DNA from: Vibrio sp. YMD68
GTDB lineage: Bacteria > Pseudomonadota > Gammaproteobacteria > Enterobacterales > Vibrionaceae
DNA length: 64,000 bases
Assembly: GCF_029958905.1 (NCBI RefSeq)
Contig: NZ_CP124614.1
Location: 3,162,001 to 3,226,000, forward strand
Direction: 5' to 3'
The notes under the pieces were generated by a model. That model did no database searches, was not told the origin of the DNA, and saw nothing but the letters and a program-made list of their open reading frames with translations. A program made the position numbers and the translations under genes. Each line of letters starts with the position of its first letter. The stretch's first letter is position 1. Positions 62,172-64,000 of this stretch are shown here, one piece after another.

Positions 62172-64000
62172 TTAAGCTTCAATACCCGCATGTCTTAGCA
62201 TGGCATCGATCTGAGGCTCACGTCCTCTGAACTGCTTAAACAGCGTCATAGGTTCGTCACTGCCACCCATTTCTAAAATATTATTCAGGAAGCTTTTTCC
62301 TGTTTCTTTGTTAAAGATGCCTTCTTCTTCAAAACGAGAAAATGCATCCGATGACAACACTTCCGCCCATAAATAGCTGTAGTAACCGGCGCTATAGCCA
62401 CCCGCAAAGATATGACTAAAGCTATGAGAGAAACGATTCCACTCAAGGCTTGGTAATACACCTACTTTTGATTTCACTTCGACCAAGGTTTCTAAAACGC
62501 GTGGACCAACCTCAGGATCAAATTCCGTGTGGAGTGTGAAGTCAAATAGGCCGAACTCAAGCTGACGCATGATAAACATGGCCGATTGGAAGTTCTTGGC
62601 TGCCATCATTTTATCCAACATCGCTTTTGGCAACGCTTCACCGGTTTGATAGTGACCTGAAATAAACGCTAACGCCTCTTCTTCCCAGCACCAGTTTTCT
62701 AAGAACTGACTTGGTAGTTCAACCGCATCCCAAGGCACACCGTTAATACCCGACACGTCGCCCGCATCCACCTGAGTGAGCATATGATGAATGCCATGGC
62801 CGAACTCATGAAACAAGGTAACGACTTCATCGTGGGTGAACAGCGCAGGCTTATCACCAACCGGTTTATTGAAGTTACACGTTAGATAGGCAACTGGGCT
62901 TTGCAGCTCACCACTTTCAGTCATGCGACGTCCTCGACAATCATCCATCCATGCCCCGCCACGCTTGTGCTCACGTGCATACAGGTCAAGATAAAAACTG
63001 CCGCGAAGCTGTTCGTTAGCGTCAAAAATATCGAAGAAGCGAACCGATTCGTGCCATGTATCGACACCTTGGCGCTCTTTTACTGTCATGCCAAACACAC
63101 GGTTAAGCACTTCAAATAAACCACTGACTGCTTTCGATTCAGGGAAATATGGGCGAAGATCTTCATCTGAAATTTCAAACAAATGCTGCTTCTGCTTTTC
63201 GCTGTAGTAAGCGATATCCCACAAGTTCAGCTCTGTGACGCCGAACTCTTTTGCCGCAAACTGACGCAACTCTTCCACTTCTCGCATCGCTTGTGGTTTG
63301 GCTTTAACCGCTAGGTCGTTCAAAAAACCAAGCACCTGTTCTGGCGTTTCTGCCATTTTAGTCGCCAATGATTTTTCGCTGAAGGTATTAAACCCGAGCA
63401 TACGAGCAATTTCGTGGCGCAATTTCAGCTGCTCGGCAATCAGATCAGTGTTATCCCATTGACCCGCATTCGGGCCACGGTCAGACGCGCGAGTCACGTA
63501 AGCTTGGTAAAGCTCTTCACGCAACGCCTGGTTATCACAATACGTCATGACCGGAAGATACGACGGTATATCTAGCGTCAGCAAGTACCCTTCAAGCTCT
63601 TTCGCTTCTGCCGCGGCTTTCGCTGCTGCAATGGCAGATTCTGGCATGCCCGCAAGCTCGCTCTCATCGGCAATCAACTTGCTCCAGCCCATTGTTGCGT
63701 CTAGGACATTATTCGAGAACTGGGAGCCCAGCTCTGACATGCGCTTACTAATTTCACCGTAGCGGTGCTGTTCATCCGCTGGCAAACCAATGCCAGAAAG
63801 CTCAAAGTCGCGCAATGAATTGGTGATGCACTTTTTCTGCGCTTGCGTCAGGGTGTCAAACTCATCGCTCGCCTGAATACGCTGGTACGCTTCAAACAGC
63901 CCTTTGTGCTGACCGACCCATGTGCCGTATTCTGATAAAATCGGTAAGCAACTTTCATACGCTTCCCGAAGCGCTTCGCTGTTCATTACCGAGTTTAAAT
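62172..64000 (-). CDS. prlC: oligopeptidase A PrlC, N-terminus beyond the window
   Basis: M3 zinc metallopeptidase that degrades peptides, including cleaved signal peptides. HEFGH (in LFHEFGHGIHH) with a downstream Glu gives the metal site; AYLTCNFN, DAVELPSQFLENW and HIFAGGYSAGYYSYLWAEVL are family marks. The frame is open to the last base, and LNSV before the ATG at 63986 matches E. coli, so about 70 N-terminal residues lie outside. Confidence 0.97.
   Translation of the reverse strand, partial: LNSVMNSEALREAYESCLPILSEYGTWVGQHKGLFEAYQRIQASDEFDTLTQAQKKCITNSLRDFELSGIGLPADEQHRYGEISKRMSELGSQFSNNVLDATMGWSKLIADESELAGMPESAIAAAKAAAEAKELEGYLLTLDIPSYLPVMTYCDNQALREELYQAYVTRASDRGPNAGQWDNTDLIAEQLKLRHEIARMLGFNTFSEKSLATKMAETPEQVLGFLNDLAVKAKPQAMREVEELRQFAAKEFGVTELNLWDIAYYSEKQKQHLFEISDEDLRPYFPESKAVSGLFEVLNRVFGMTVKERQGVDTWHESVRFFDIFDANEQLRGSFYLDLYAREHKRGGAWMDDCRGRRMTESGELQSPVAYLTCNFNKPVGDKPALFTHDEVVTLFHEFGHGIHHMLTQVDAGDVSGINGVPWDAVELPSQFLENWCWEEEALAFISGHYQTGEALPKAMLDKMMAAKNFQSAMFIMRQLEFGLFDFTLHTEFDPEVGPRVLETLVEVKSKVGVLPSLEWNRFSHSFSHIFAGGYSAGYYSYLWAEVLSSDAFSRFEEEGIFNKETGKSFLNNILEMGGSDEPMTLFKQFRGREPQIDAMLRHAGIEA

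Overview
The window is a chromosomal segment of a Vibrio (Vibrionaceae, Gammaproteobacteria). The evidence is E. coli-like gene blocks with Vibrio-type variations (lysA between lptM and dapF, a 628-residue UbiD, a ubiD-ferredoxin-fre cluster), Vibrio-type rRNA operons, a large CsrB-type RNA, and an arsR-gap-phosphatase-arsJ operon of the kind known from V. cholerae. The species cannot be named from sequence alone.

Layout. 1-4.6 kb: rpoH (cut by the window edge), ftsX-ftsE-ftsY, then rsmD and the YhhL-like gene. 4.7-9.3 kb: small membrane and metal-related genes (yhgN, YecH-like, YhhN-like, DUF4145, YhhM-like, an acyltransferase). This includes a 740-bp A-rich, G-poor gap that ends in a probable 27-residue membrane protein with its own terminator. 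9.4-12.7 kb: an arsenate-resistance operon read leftwards (arsR, GAPDH, phosphatase, arsJ). 12.8-16.8 kb: an EAL-HDOD protein, rhtB, pldB, yigL. 16.9-18.6 kb: a lipoprotein and a DTW-domain tRNA modification protein. 18.7-23.7 kb: lptM-lysA-dapF-DUF484-xerC-yigB read leftwards, with cyaY opposite. 23.8-30.8 kb: cyaA, divergent from hemC-hemD-hemX-hemY.

31.2-42.9 kb: two complete rRNA operons in tandem on the minus strand, each 16S-tRNA-Ile-tRNA-Ala-23S-5S. Only the downstream one carries a 3' tRNA-Asp and a strong terminator. 43-52.6 kb: fre, a 2Fe-2S ferredoxin and ubiD, an unknown exported protein, rho, trxA, then rhlB-gppA and yhhQ. A strong preQ1-I riboswitch candidate covers the yhhQ ribosome binding site. 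52.8-59.3 kb: a DUF3630 gene with recQ, rarD, a CsrB-family small RNA with about 27 GGA motifs and a perfect GacA/VarA-type upstream palindrome, and uvrD. 59.5-62.1 kb: a four-gene bufferin-type RiPP operon (DUF2282 precursor, DUF692/MNIO enzyme, DUF2063 partner, DoxX membrane protein). The window closes inside prlC.

Most of the window is conserved core genome. The most interesting parts are the bufferin operon, the arsenate operon with its internal hairpin and repeats, the CsrB-type RNA, the preQ1 element, the duplicated C-terminal domain of UbiD, and the 27-residue gene behind an A-rich leader. Where an ATG with a good Shine-Dalgarno and family-matching N-terminus lay inside a longer open frame, I chose the ATG. 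All statements are from reading the sequence and from knowledge of the families; no database search was run.
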